Shown: piece after piece, positions 45,591-54,058 of the stretch | How positions within the stretch are numbered: position 1 is the stretch's first letter | Layout of the letters: each line of letters begins with the position of its first letter | From: Agrobacterium tumefaciens | GTDB taxonomy: Bacteria > Pseudomonadota > Alphaproteobacteria > Rhizobiales > Rhizobiaceae | NCBI RefSeq assembly: GCF_017726655.1 | Contig: NZ_CP072309.1 | Location: 551,501 to 615,500 of the forward strand | DNA length: 64,000 nt | Direction: 5' to 3' | Notes under the pieces: model-generated | What the model was told of the DNA's origin: nothing | Database searches by the model: none | The model's input: the letters and a program-made list of their open reading frames with translations, nothing else | Program-made: the position numbers and the translations under genes

Positions 45591-45989
45591 TTATTGCGGC
45601 AGCGGATGGGTCTTCAGATACGCGATCAGGTCGGCGATATCGGTGTCGCTCCAAAGTCCGAAAAACCGCATTGCATTTCCAGGTATCGCCTTCTTTGGAC
45701 TGGAGAGAAACTTCTGAAGCTCTTCCTCAGACCAGATGCGACCGGCCGCTCCAGCATCCTTCAGCGCCTGCGAATAATGGCCGTAGTCATTGACTGATGC
45801 GATCGGTCTGCCGACCACACCCATCAGATGCGGCCCCATGCGTGTGCGCGGTGCGTCGATGCTATGGCAGGTGGAACAGCGGCTGAAAACCTTCTCGCCA
45901 TGCGCGGCATCGCCATCTGCAAAGGCGCTCGCCGCAAGCAACAGGAAAAACGCGGCTGCGGCCGCAGCTTGTCTGGACATTGAAATCAT
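45591..45989 (-). CDS. Small class I c-type cytochrome
   Basis: 132 residues from the ATG at 45989 with AGGA eight bases upstream; a longer frame to 46079 is rejected. A hydrophobic signal peptide (AAAAAAFFLLLAASAFA) ends near residue 24, then the haem motif CSTCH near 37-41, and the axial methionine in PGNAMRFFGL near 107-116. A periplasmic electron carrier related to cytochrome c2/c550. Oxidase or donor partner not visible nearby. Convergent with recX. Confidence 0.9.
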   Translation of the reverse strand: MISMSRQAAAAAAFFLLLAASAFADGDAAHGEKVFSRCSTCHSIDAPRTRMGPHLMGVVGRPIASVNDYGHYSQALKDAGAAGRIWSEEELQKFLSSPKKAIPGNAMRFFGLWSDTDIADLIAYLKTHPLPQ

Positions 45990-46087
45990 GGCCCTGATCC
46001 TACAACGCCCTCTCCGTCTGACAACGAAGAGGGCGTGTTTTTGACATGCGACAGAATGCCCGGTGAGAGTAGCGGGCAATTTGCCGA

Positions 46088-46615
46088 TTAGTTCATGGCG
46101 GTCAGCGTCACAGACGTACCGGTCGCTGCGAGGTTCAGACCAACCTGGCCGGTCACGCTGACCGTCTGCAGCTGGATGGAGCCGGAAGTGCCGCCCACGA
46201 GAACGTTCGTGCCGACGCCAAGACCGACGGTGACTTCAGCCGTTGCGCCCTGATAGAGGCCGCCGAGCGAGCCGCGATGGTAACCGGCGGTGGGAGCGAA
46301 TACAGCCCAGACGAGACGGCCCTGGGTGGTGAAACCGAGGTCAACGCCCATCTTGCGGATGGCGCCGGTATAGTGGTCGGTGCGACGCGCGCCGATCGTG
46401 GACTGGAAGGTGCAGTCCAGTTCCTTGGCAGAGCCGAGAACATAACCGACGCCGCCGCCGATATCGCAGGTGAGGTAGCCGATCTTCACGCCATTACGGT
46501 CGTCCTGCTCGCGAGGAGCGGGTTCATATCCTGCAAGGTCAGCAGCAACAGCGGAGGCTACTCCACCGAGGCCCATGGTCAATGCGGCAAAAGTTACGGC
46601 AACAGCCTTTTTCAT
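46088..46615 (-). CDS. DUF992-family exported protein
   Basis: 175 residues from the ATG at 46615, preceded by AGGAGA. Signal peptide ends near SAVAADL (about 25). The mature part has the DUF992 pattern IGYLTCDIGGGVGYVLGSAK and a glycine-rich beta-like C-terminus (TAEVTVGLGVGTNVLVGGT). Found in alphaproteobacteria; function unknown, possibly periplasmic or outer-membrane associated. A 247-base upstream region holds an 11-bp inverted repeat (46751-46793). Confidence 0.85.
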   Translation of the reverse strand: MKKAVAVTFAALTMGLGGVASAVAADLAGYEPAPREQDDRNGVKIGYLTCDIGGGVGYVLGSAKELDCTFQSTIGARRTDHYTGAIRKMGVDLGFTTQGRLVWAVFAPTAGYHRGSLGGLYQGATAEVTVGLGVGTNVLVGGTSGSIQLQTVSVTGQVGLNLAATGTSVTLTAMN

Positions 46616-46750
46616 TTGATCTTCTCCTGTTTTATTCTACCCGCAGCAGCCCTTCTTGCCCTCTCCGGATATTGAATTCCGCACTGTTAACGTTTGTTCC
46701 GAAAAATCGATCCAAAACAACTTAATTGGAGGCGATGAAAGCGGCGCGGT

Positions 46751-46820
46751 TAACAATGTCTGATCGGGCTAGGCGGCCATTAAGACATTGTTAGGGCGGC
46801 AAATGAGCGGGGATTTGCCG
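46751..46820. promoter_or_regulatory. Long inverted repeat and hairpin upstream of the DUF992 gene
   Basis: Perfect 11-base arms TAACAATGTCT (46751-46761) and AGACATTGTTA (46783-46793) with a 21-base spacer. Next to it at 46797-46820 is an 8-bp stem CGGCAAAT/ATTTGCCG with an eight-base loop. Both lie between the fhuC-type stop and the DUF992 start on the same strand. They could end the iron-uptake transcript, or act as paired operator half-sites two helical turns apart. Role inferred. Confidence 0.5.
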
Positions 46821-46862
46821 TTTAACACCCGTCGTTATCACCCGTTGTTTTGCTGCAACAAC

Positions 46863-47669
46863 TCAGAGCGGCAATGCGACAGGAAAGCCCGTGGCTGGGT
46901 GGATCATGACATCCATGCGGACGCCGTAGATTAGCTCAAGCGTCTCCGGCGTCATGATCTCTTTGGGCGTTCCCCTGGCGATGAGATTGCCGGAATGGAG
47001 CGCAACGATCTCGTCGCAGAACCTTGCCGCCATGTTGACATCATGCAGCACAACGATAATGCCGAGGCCCTTTTCGCGGGATAGCCTCTGAACAAGTGAC
47101 AGCACTTCGATCTGGTGCGCCATATCAAGCGCGGAGATGGGCTCGTCGAGAAGCAGGCTTTCGGCATTCTGCGCCACCAGCATGGCGAGCCACACACGTT
47201 GGCGCTCGCCGCCGGAAAGCGTATCCACCAGCCGGTCACGGAAGGCAACGGTATCGGTGAGCTCGATCGCTTCATCCACCTTGTCCTGATCTGCGCGGGT
47301 GAATTGCCCGAGCGCTCCGTGCCAGGGATAACGGCCAAGCGCTACCAGTTCCTTGGCCAGCATGCCGGAGGCGGCCGGTGTATATTGCGGCAGATACGCA
47401 AGCTTGCGCGCGAATTCGCGGTTGCCCCAGGCATTTAAGGACATACCCTCGAACGAAACCCGGCCGGCCGTTGGCGCCTGGATGCGCGCCAGGATCTTGA
47501 GCAGCGTCGATTTTCCAGAACCGTTATGTCCTATCAGGCCGATAGTCTTGCCGGTTGAAAAACATGTCGTCAACGGCTGCAACAACGTCCTGCCCGGCAC
47601 CGCCATGGTGACGCCATCAAGAGAAAAAAGCGGTGTATCTTGATCGACTGCCAGTGCTGCCTGACCCAT
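46863..47669 (-). CDS. fhuC: Ferric siderophore ABC importer ATPase (FhuC-like)
   Basis: 268 residues from the ATG at 47669 with GAGGTGA just upstream; a GTG at 47678 is less likely. Walker A GHNGSGKSTLLKILA near 49-63, signature LSGGERQRVWLAML, Walker B LLLDEPISALDMAHQ, H-loop VVLHDVNMAARF. The FecE/FhuC family of iron-chelate importers. Last gene of the receptor-FhuD-FhuB-FhuC run on this strand; 30 bases separate it from the permease gene. Confidence 0.92.
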   Translation of the reverse strand: MGQAALAVDQDTPLFSLDGVTMAVPGRTLLQPLTTCFSTGKTIGLIGHNGSGKSTLLKILARIQAPTAGRVSFEGMSLNAWGNREFARKLAYLPQYTPAASGMLAKELVALGRYPWHGALGQFTRADQDKVDEAIELTDTVAFRDRLVDTLSGGERQRVWLAMLVAQNAESLLLDEPISALDMAHQIEVLSLVQRLSREKGLGIIVVLHDVNMAARFCDEIVALHSGNLIARGTPKEIMTPETLELIYGVRMDVMIHPATGFPVALPL

Positions 47670-47699
47670 GTTTCTCACCTCTATATATCGTTCAAAAAT

Positions 47700-49664
47700 T
47701 CATCGCCTGCCCGACAGCCAGATCAGATAGGGGGCACCGGCGAGCGCTGCAAAAAGCCCAAGCGGCAGTTCATAGGGGAACGTCACCGTTCGCGCACCAA
47801 GATCGGAAAGCGCCATGAGCACCGCGCCGAACAGGAAGGAAGCAAGCAGGTGGCCGCGTGGCATCGTGAACCCGGCGCGCAGCGCAATATGCGGCGCCAT
47901 TAATCCGACGAAGCTCAGGGGGCCGACGAGCAGCGAGGCAGCACCTGTGGCAATGCCGGCAACGGCGATCACCGCAATGCGTGCACCACTCAGCGGAAGG
48001 CCCAACGAGACTGGTACGTCACGGCCGAGGGGAAGGATCGTCAGCCATCGCGTCAATGACAGAGACGCGGCCAGAAGTACGGCGGACATGATCGCGAGAA
48101 AGACCGCCGATGCCGGGGTCGCCGTCGAGCCGGACCCGCTCAGCCAGGCGAGAATTTGCCAGGCACGCTGGTCGCCTATGGCAAGCAAGGCTGAAAGGAC
48201 AGCCGAGCAGAGCGAACTGACGGCGATGCCGGCGAGCAGGATTTTTTCCGGTGCAAGGTGGCGGCGCACGGCGAAGAACAGCACAAGGATCATGACCAGT
48301 GCGGCGCCTATGCCGGCGCCGCTGAACAGTTCGAACAATCCGGCTGCCGGAAAAATCGTTATGGCGGCAGCGAAGCCGAGGCCCGCGCCCCCACTAACGC
48401 CGATCACCTCCGGGCTCGCCATGGGGTTGCCGGTGAGGCGTTGAAGAAGTGCACCTGCCATCGCCAGAAGACCGCCCGCGGCCATGGCGGCCGCCAAACG
48501 CGGCCAGCGAAACGGCAAGAGGCTTTCAAGGTCCCCCGTCGTCAGCATTGTCCAGCCTTCAGGTCCCCTGCCGATAACAAGCCCTGCGAAAACCAGCACA
48601 CCCATCAAGACAAGTACCGGCAAGAGCGCCGCAAGCTGCCGCCTTTTTGCCGGCTCCGCCCCCTCGCCGCTGGTGACATCCGTCGGCCGGATTTTTGGAA
48701 GCAGCCAGAGAAGCAATGGACCGCCGATCAGCGCCGTGACTGCACCCGTTGGGAAAACCTCCGCCGTCGTGCTCGCCACGAGCTGAACGAGACCATCGCA
48801 GAACCAGAGCAGCAAGCCGCCCAGAAGCGGCGACAGGAAAAGCACGGAGGACGAGCGGCGAACGCCAAACGCCCGGGTGAGTGCGGGCGCTGCAAGGCCT
48901 ATGAAGCTGACGAGGCCGACTGCCGCAGCAACAAAGGCCGCCAGCATGACGGCAACTGCCGCGACCGCAAGCCTGACGGAAAAAAGCGATAGACCAAGGG
49001 ACTGCGCGCCGGAATCGCCGAGCCCGAGAACCGTCAACGGTCGGATCAACAGTGCGGTCAGCACAAGTCCCGCCAAAAGCTGGAGGCCCAGCAGGATAAC
49101 GTTGGACCAGTCCTGCTGGCTAAGCGAGCCGCCGTTCCAGACGACCAACGACATGAGATATTCGCCCTGCGCAAGTGTGAGCGCCGCGGCAAGGGAGGCG
49201 GCGGTGATGCCGACCAGCAGGCCAGAGACCACCATCGTCACAGGCTCGAAGGAGCGCCGCCAGCCGAGAAGGAATACGATGCTCGCCGCCACCGAAGCTC
49301 CGGCGAGCGCCACCCACACTCGGTTACCGTCGAGAACAGAAGGAAAGAACAGGGTGGAGATCACGATGGCGAGCTGGGCCCCAGCCGAGATCCCGAGCGT
49401 GGAAGGATCGGCGATCGGATTGCGCAGCAACTGCTGGAAAAGCGCACCCGAAAGACCCAGCATCGCGCCCGCCAGAATGGCGACCGCCATACGTGGCATC
49501 AGGCTGAAGGCAAGAATGACCTGATCCATCGACATGGAAGCGGCGTCGAAGGGCAGTCTTGGCCATGCATCGAAAGGCAGCCGTTGCAACCCGGCATGCA
49601 GCGAAAGAGCCGAGGCCAGAATGAAGATGAACCCCAAAAAAATCTGCAGTGGCCGCGCCGTCAA
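47700..49664 (-). CDS. fhuB: Fused ferric hydroxamate importer permease (FhuB-like)
   Basis: 654 residues, about twice a normal FecCD permease, with two homologous halves of about ten membrane segments each. In both halves the FecCD landmarks recur: GAMLGLSGALFQQLLRNPIADPS, in part, near 60-80, and GGLLAMAGALLQRLTGNPMA near 395-414, then two copies of LVSFIGLAAPALTR / PLSFVGLMAPHIAL. This fused form is characteristic of FhuB. Its ATG overlaps the stop of the FhuD-type gene by four bases. Inner-membrane channel for hydroxamate siderophores such as ferrichrome. Confidence 0.93.
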   Translation of the reverse strand: MTARPLQIFLGFIFILASALSLHAGLQRLPFDAWPRLPFDAASMSMDQVILAFSLMPRMAVAILAGAMLGLSGALFQQLLRNPIADPSTLGISAGAQLAIVISTLFFPSVLDGNRVWVALAGASVAASIVFLLGWRRSFEPVTMVVSGLLVGITAASLAAALTLAQGEYLMSLVVWNGGSLSQQDWSNVILLGLQLLAGLVLTALLIRPLTVLGLGDSGAQSLGLSLFSVRLAVAAVAVMLAAFVAAAVGLVSFIGLAAPALTRAFGVRRSSSVLFLSPLLGGLLLWFCDGLVQLVASTTAEVFPTGAVTALIGGPLLLWLLPKIRPTDVTSGEGAEPAKRRQLAALLPVLVLMGVLVFAGLVIGRGPEGWTMLTTGDLESLLPFRWPRLAAAMAAGGLLAMAGALLQRLTGNPMASPEVIGVSGGAGLGFAAAITIFPAAGLFELFSGAGIGAALVMILVLFFAVRRHLAPEKILLAGIAVSSLCSAVLSALLAIGDQRAWQILAWLSGSGSTATPASAVFLAIMSAVLLAASLSLTRWLTILPLGRDVPVSLGLPLSGARIAVIAVAGIATGAASLLVGPLSFVGLMAPHIALRAGFTMPRGHLLASFLFGAVLMALSDLGARTVTFPYELPLGLFAALAGAPYLIWLSGRR

Positions 49665-50542
49665 AGGCTGTCTCCCCTGGCAAGCATGGCTTCCGTCAAA
49701 AGCCGCGCGAAACGCATGCCGGCAGTGATACCGCCATAAGGCGCGACATTGGCAAGTTCGACGACCCGACCGTCCCGCACGGCTGGCAAGGCCCGCCAGA
49801 TGGCGCTATTTCGCAGGCTTTCACGCGCCTCGACCGGAATGTCGGAGACGATGACGATGCGCGCTTCCGGCGACGCTGCGAGATTTTCGATCGGCACGGG
49901 CGCCGCGAAGGTAAACTGCGAACGATCGACCCAGGCATTGGCCAGCCCCAGCCGGCCGAGAATGTCCCCGAACATGCTGTCCGAACCAAAAGCACGAAAA
50001 TGCCTGGCGTCACCGATATTGATGACGTAGGTCGGCCGCCCGGAAAAAGCCGCGAGCCGGGCGCGCATGGTTTGCAGCGCCTTTTCCGTCTCTGCGAGAA
50101 CCCGTTGCGCCTCCTCCTTCCGGTCGAGTCTCTGACCAAGAGCCGTTACCGCCGCGAGCGCCTTGCCGAAGGGCGGCTCGCCTTTCACATAAAACGGCAG
50201 GGAGAAGACGGGCGCAATCGTCTCCAGCCTGCTGGTATAGCGGGTGTAGAAGGGCGATATCAGGATGAGGTCGGGTCTGGAGAGTTGCAAAAGCTCGAAG
50301 TTCGGGGCACCCCGAAGGCCAAGATCCGCGACGCTGCGAGGAAGTGTCGGCTCGACCGCGCCGGCCCTGAACTGAATCAGCTCCGTCGCCGCGACGGGCA
50401 TGACGCCGAGGGCCACAGATGTCTCGAGCATCGCCCAGTCAATGGCCGCGATACGCGGCGTCGCAGCCGCCCCCGCCGTCCTCACAAAAGCCGACGCGGC
50501 GAGCAGACCTAAAAACTCCCGCCGTCCCCACAAAGGGGACAT
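49661..50542 (-). CDS. fhuD: Ferric hydroxamate binding protein (FhuD-like), Tat-type signal
   Basis: 293 residues from the ATG at 50542 (AGGGA eight bases upstream); ATG 50563 would add seven residues. The N-terminus carries a twin-arginine-like signal, GRREFLGLLAASAF, so export in folded form by Tat is probable. The mature part is a helical-backbone periplasmic binding protein with LGLRGAPNFELLQLSRPDLI near 85-105 and MFGDILGRLGLANAW near 195. It hands siderophore to FhuB/FhuC. The receptor gene ends 30 bases upstream. Confidence 0.88.
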   Translation of the reverse strand: MSPLWGRREFLGLLAASAFVRTAGAAATPRIAAIDWAMLETSVALGVMPVAATELIQFRAGAVEPTLPRSVADLGLRGAPNFELLQLSRPDLILISPFYTRYTSRLETIAPVFSLPFYVKGEPPFGKALAAVTALGQRLDRKEEAQRVLAETEKALQTMRARLAAFSGRPTYVINIGDARHFRAFGSDSMFGDILGRLGLANAWVDRSQFTFAAPVPIENLAASPEARIVIVSDIPVEARESLRNSAIWRALPAVRDGRVVELANVAPYGGITAGMRFARLLTEAMLARGDSL

Positions 50543-50592
50543 CCATCGATCCCTGCGTCCCATGCCCGTGCTGTTTCACTTTCGATATGGCG

Positions 50593-52722
50593 TTACCAAC
50601 GATAGGTCAGCTTGCCCATGATGGTCCTGCCGTCACCGTAGTAGCATCCGAAAGTGGAGCAATTAGAAATATATTCTTTATCAGTCAAGTTTTGCACGAG
50701 AAGCGAAGCACGGTAACCACTCTTCTCATAATGCACACCGAGATCGAGAAGAGCGATGCCCTTCATCTCAAAGGTGTTTGCGGCATCGCCATAGCGCTTC
50801 CCGACATAACGGACACCGCCGCCGATGCCGAAACCCTCAAGCGCCGTATCTTCTGCAAAAGTGTAATCCAGCCAGAGGCTCGCCGCATGCCGGGGGGTGC
50901 TATCAAGCTCCTTGCCGTCATTCACACGGCCTGAAACCTCGCTGTCCATGTAGGTGTAGGCCGCCCGCAGGTCGAGCCCGTCAGTAAGGCTTGCCACGCC
51001 TTCGAGCTCGAGGCCCCTCACATGTGCCTCGTCCATCTGCTGCGTCACGCCGCCAACGGTCGTGGTCACATTCTTCTGCTTCAAATCGTAGATCGCGGCC
51101 GAAAAGAACCCGTCAAACCCATCAGGTTGATATTTAATGCCCGCTTCCCATTGTTCGCCAGTAGTCGGTTTCGGCGCATCACCGACAGCCGGCTGCGGCA
51201 CGGGCTCGAAGGAGGTCGCGTAACTGACATAGGGGGCGATGCCGCCAGCGAAGAGGTAGCTCACGCCGACGCGGCCTGTCAGTTTGTGATCATCCTTGTC
51301 GAGCGAGCGGTAGGTGGTGCCGTTGAACGTCGTGCCGCTGGTGCTTGCCCAATCCTGTCGCAGACCGGCGGTGATCCGCCAGTTTTCGATCGCCATCTCA
51401 TCCTGCGCGTAAAGACCGATCTGGGAAATATCCGTTTTCACATCGGCATAAAGCGTGCGCGCGGTGAGGCTGATCGGCCCGCCATAGGTTGGGTTGACTG
51501 GATTGAGCGGCGTTGCGGCCCAGAATTCTGTTTTGACGTTATTATCGAAATAGCGGTAGTCCAGACCGACGAGCAACGTATGATCGATCGGTCCTGTGGC
51601 AAAATCGGCCTGCAGGCTGTTGTCGATGTTGAAGGTGTTCAACAGCTCGTCCTGAAAGGTCGCGTTACGGCGAATGAGGCTGCCGATCATTCCGCCGCCC
51701 GTCGAAGACGTGCCGAGCGCCCGGTAAGACCAGTCGAAATTCGAGTAACGGACATTCTGGCGGAACGTGAAGGTGTCGTCGAAACGGTGCTCGAGTTCGT
51801 AACCAATCGTCGCGAACTTGCGGTTTGACGTATCGAAGGACGGATCGCCAACGGAAAAGCTGCGATCCAGCATGTTGCCGGGCCTGAAGTAGGTGAGAGC
51901 GGCCGGAAGACCGGAGGGAGAACTTGGATTATCGTGCTGATAGGAGGCGAGCACTGTGAGCTTCGTATCCTCGTCCGGCTGCCATGTCAGCGCCGGGGCG
52001 ATGAAATAACGGTCGTTTTCCAGCCCGTCCGTCTGAAGATGGGCATTTCGGGCAACGCCCGTCAGGCGATAGGCAAAAGTGTCACTCTCCCCAACCGGAC
52101 CGCCGAGGTCGAACATCGACTGATATTGATCATAGCTGCCGACCTGCGCGCCAACTTCGCCAAAGCGCTCGAATGTAGGCCGCTTGCTGATGAGATTGAT
52201 GAGACCGCCGGGATTGCCCTGGCCATAAAGGACTGAAGCCGGCCCGCGGATGACCTCCACCCGCTCAAGCCCGTAGACTTCGTAAGACGGCGCGCCAGCC
52301 GTGCGCATCAGCCGCAGGCTATTCAGAAACTGCAGCTGATTGCCCTGGAAACCACGAATGCGAGGTGCGTCGAAACGCGGATCAGCGCCAAACGGCTGCG
52401 CGACGACACCCGGCACATAATTCAGCGCTTCGCTGAGATTACGGACATTCTGCGCATCCATCTGGTCTCTGGTGATGACGGATACCGATTGCGGCGTTTC
52501 GATCAGCGATCGTCCCGTTTTGGTGGCACTGGCGCTTGACTTCGCCACATAACCTTTGAGCGGCGCCTTGGGATCCTGAACGCTCGAACCATCGACGGTT
52601 ATAGTCTGCAAAACTGTCGATGCGGCTTCCTGCGCAAGCGCGGCCTGATTGACGAATGCCGCGCAGGCAATGGCGGCGCACCCGCCCATCAAAATGGAGC
52701 TGTGTTTCGTTTTTTTTTGCAC
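50593..52722 (-). CDS. TonB-dependent ferric siderophore receptor
   Basis: 709 residues from the GTG at 52722, favoured because AAGGG lies seven bases upstream and it gives a clean signal peptide (MQKKTKHSSILMGG... cleaved near ALAQ); an ATG at 52761 adds 13 residues without a proper site. Plug domain: LIETPQSVSVITRDQMDAQN, LNYVPGVV, VEVIRGPASVLYGQGNPGGL. The 22-strand barrel ends in an aromatic residue (GKLTYRW). The CSTFGC cysteine pair near the C-terminus followed by YYGDGRT is typical of FhuA/FoxA-type hydroxamate receptors. First gene of the uptake run and divergent from a LysR-type regulator. Confidence 0.92.
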   Translation of the reverse strand: MQKKTKHSSILMGGCAAIACAAFVNQAALAQEAASTVLQTITVDGSSVQDPKAPLKGYVAKSSASATKTGRSLIETPQSVSVITRDQMDAQNVRNLSEALNYVPGVVAQPFGADPRFDAPRIRGFQGNQLQFLNSLRLMRTAGAPSYEVYGLERVEVIRGPASVLYGQGNPGGLINLISKRPTFERFGEVGAQVGSYDQYQSMFDLGGPVGESDTFAYRLTGVARNAHLQTDGLENDRYFIAPALTWQPDEDTKLTVLASYQHDNPSSPSGLPAALTYFRPGNMLDRSFSVGDPSFDTSNRKFATIGYELEHRFDDTFTFRQNVRYSNFDWSYRALGTSSTGGGMIGSLIRRNATFQDELLNTFNIDNSLQADFATGPIDHTLLVGLDYRYFDNNVKTEFWAATPLNPVNPTYGGPISLTARTLYADVKTDISQIGLYAQDEMAIENWRITAGLRQDWASTSGTTFNGTTYRSLDKDDHKLTGRVGVSYLFAGGIAPYVSYATSFEPVPQPAVGDAPKPTTGEQWEAGIKYQPDGFDGFFSAAIYDLKQKNVTTTVGGVTQQMDEAHVRGLELEGVASLTDGLDLRAAYTYMDSEVSGRVNDGKELDSTPRHAASLWLDYTFAEDTALEGFGIGGGVRYVGKRYGDAANTFEMKGIALLDLGVHYEKSGYRASLLVQNLTDKEYISNCSTFGCYYGDGRTIMGKLTYRW

Positions 52723-52909
52723 GCCAAGACCCTTCATCATCCGCTGCTGCCCAAGCGGCATCCTTTCTGGAGAATTTCAGTCATCTTATTACGCAAGCTG
52801 TCGAGCGTGATCCAATAAGTGAAACAAGATTTTTTTATCATTATTGATTATGAAATTTGGCCGCGATAATAGTCTGGAATTATTCAAACGGCACTTGGAA
52901 GGCCACACC

Positions 52910-53821
52910 GTGGGCAGGAAACCGGCAAGCAGGACGGAGTCGTTTGAGCTGCGACATCTGCGCTACTTCACCACGCTGGTGGATGAGCGGAATTTCGAAC
53001 GGGCGGCCGCCCGTCTGGGTATCGCTCAACCGGGTCTAAGCCAGCAGATCATGGCGCTGGAGCAAATCGTCGGGATGCCGTTGCTGGACCGTACACGCCG
53101 TTCGGTGAAGCTGACGACACCGGGTCAGCTTCTCTATGAGGATGCACGTAAAATTCTTAGCAGTGCCGAGGCAACGCTTGCGGCGCTAAAGCGTGTCGAC
53201 CGGGGCGAAACCGGTCGCATTTCCATCGGTTATGTCGCCTCTGCGGCCTATTCCGGCATGATGATACAGGCCATTACCAGTTTTCGTGCCTCCCATCCCG
53301 ATGTAGAGCTTCAACTGACGGAGATGGAAATGCGTTTGCAGCTCGCCAATATCGCGGATGGCAATCTGGACGTTGCCTTCATCCGCCCGCCCGCACCCGT
53401 TCCGGAAGGTGTCACGACACATGTCATTCTGCGCGAATCGCTGATGGCAGCACTTCCCGAAAGCCACCCCGCGGCCCATGCGCGACAACTCGATCTCAAG
53501 TCCCTCGCCAACGAAACGTTCATAACTCCCAGACAGCCACCAGATGTCGGCTTTCATCACAACACGATCGAAGCCTGCCACGAAGCAGGCTTCCAGCCAC
53601 GTATCAGCGCAGAAGGACGGGACTACACGACCATCGCCAGCCTTGTGGCCATCGGCCTTGGCGTGGCACTGGTGCCGCGCTCGCTGGAGTGTCTGCGGTT
53701 GCCCGGTGTGCGCTACGTTCCGCTTGCAGCAAGCGCAATCACTTCGGATCTCGCCATCGCCCACCGCAAAACTGAAGCCTCTCCCGCTGTCAGGGCGTTC
53801 ATTCTCCATACCCGCAGTTGA
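52910..53821 (+). CDS. LysR-family transcriptional regulator
   Basis: 303 residues from the GTG at 52910, with GGAAGG about seven bases upstream; the frame is open to 52844, but those starts have no site. Winged helix-turn-helix at the N-terminus: HLRYFTTLVDERNFERAAAR then GIAQPGLSQQIMALEQIVGM, followed by the two-lobed effector domain (GRISIGYVASAAYSG). BenM/CatR-like LysR proteins are activators that need a small ligand. Being divergent from the TonB receptor, it may control siderophore uptake, but it might equally serve another pathway. Confidence 0.88.
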   Translation: MGRKPASRTESFELRHLRYFTTLVDERNFERAAARLGIAQPGLSQQIMALEQIVGMPLLDRTRRSVKLTTPGQLLYEDARKILSSAEATLAALKRVDRGETGRISIGYVASAAYSGMMIQAITSFRASHPDVELQLTEMEMRLQLANIADGNLDVAFIRPPAPVPEGVTTHVILRESLMAALPESHPAAHARQLDLKSLANETFITPRQPPDVGFHHNTIEACHEAGFQPRISAEGRDYTTIASLVAIGLGVALVPRSLECLRLPGVRYVPLAASAITSDLAIAHRKTEASPAVRAFILHTRS

Positions 53822-53970
53822 GGCGAGAGCGCCCAGCCATCGGCTGGACATTCGCGTCTCACTTTAATCGTACCCGATAGAAGTCGCTCGGATCCGCGAC
53901 GTGCAGCTTCGTGCCGATCTGGCCTTGTGACGCTTTCATGACAAGCTTTCAGGTTGATGTCAGCAAAATC

Positions 53971-54005
53971 ATGCATCCGCCATTGATCGGCCGGTGCGGA
54001 TGCAT
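53971..54005. promoter_or_regulatory. Palindrome upstream of the phosphoethanolamine transferase gene
   Basis: Perfect 10-base arms ATGCATCCGC / GCGGATGCAT with a 15-base spacer, ending 54 bases before the start codon at 54059. It may be an RNA hairpin in the leader or a DNA operator. A tandem GCTTTCA direct repeat with 13-base spacing lies just upstream (53932-53951). Confidence 0.45.
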
Positions 54006-54058
54006 GGACGATGGCATTTTCGCCATGTCCCATCGCCGCCCGCCCACTCTGAAATCTG

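Noticed and set aside
52762-52909. RirA- or Irr-type iron box in the receptor/LysR gap
   Set aside because: Looked for TGA-N9-TCA and TTTAGAA-type dyads by eye; only poor matches with wrong spacing were found.
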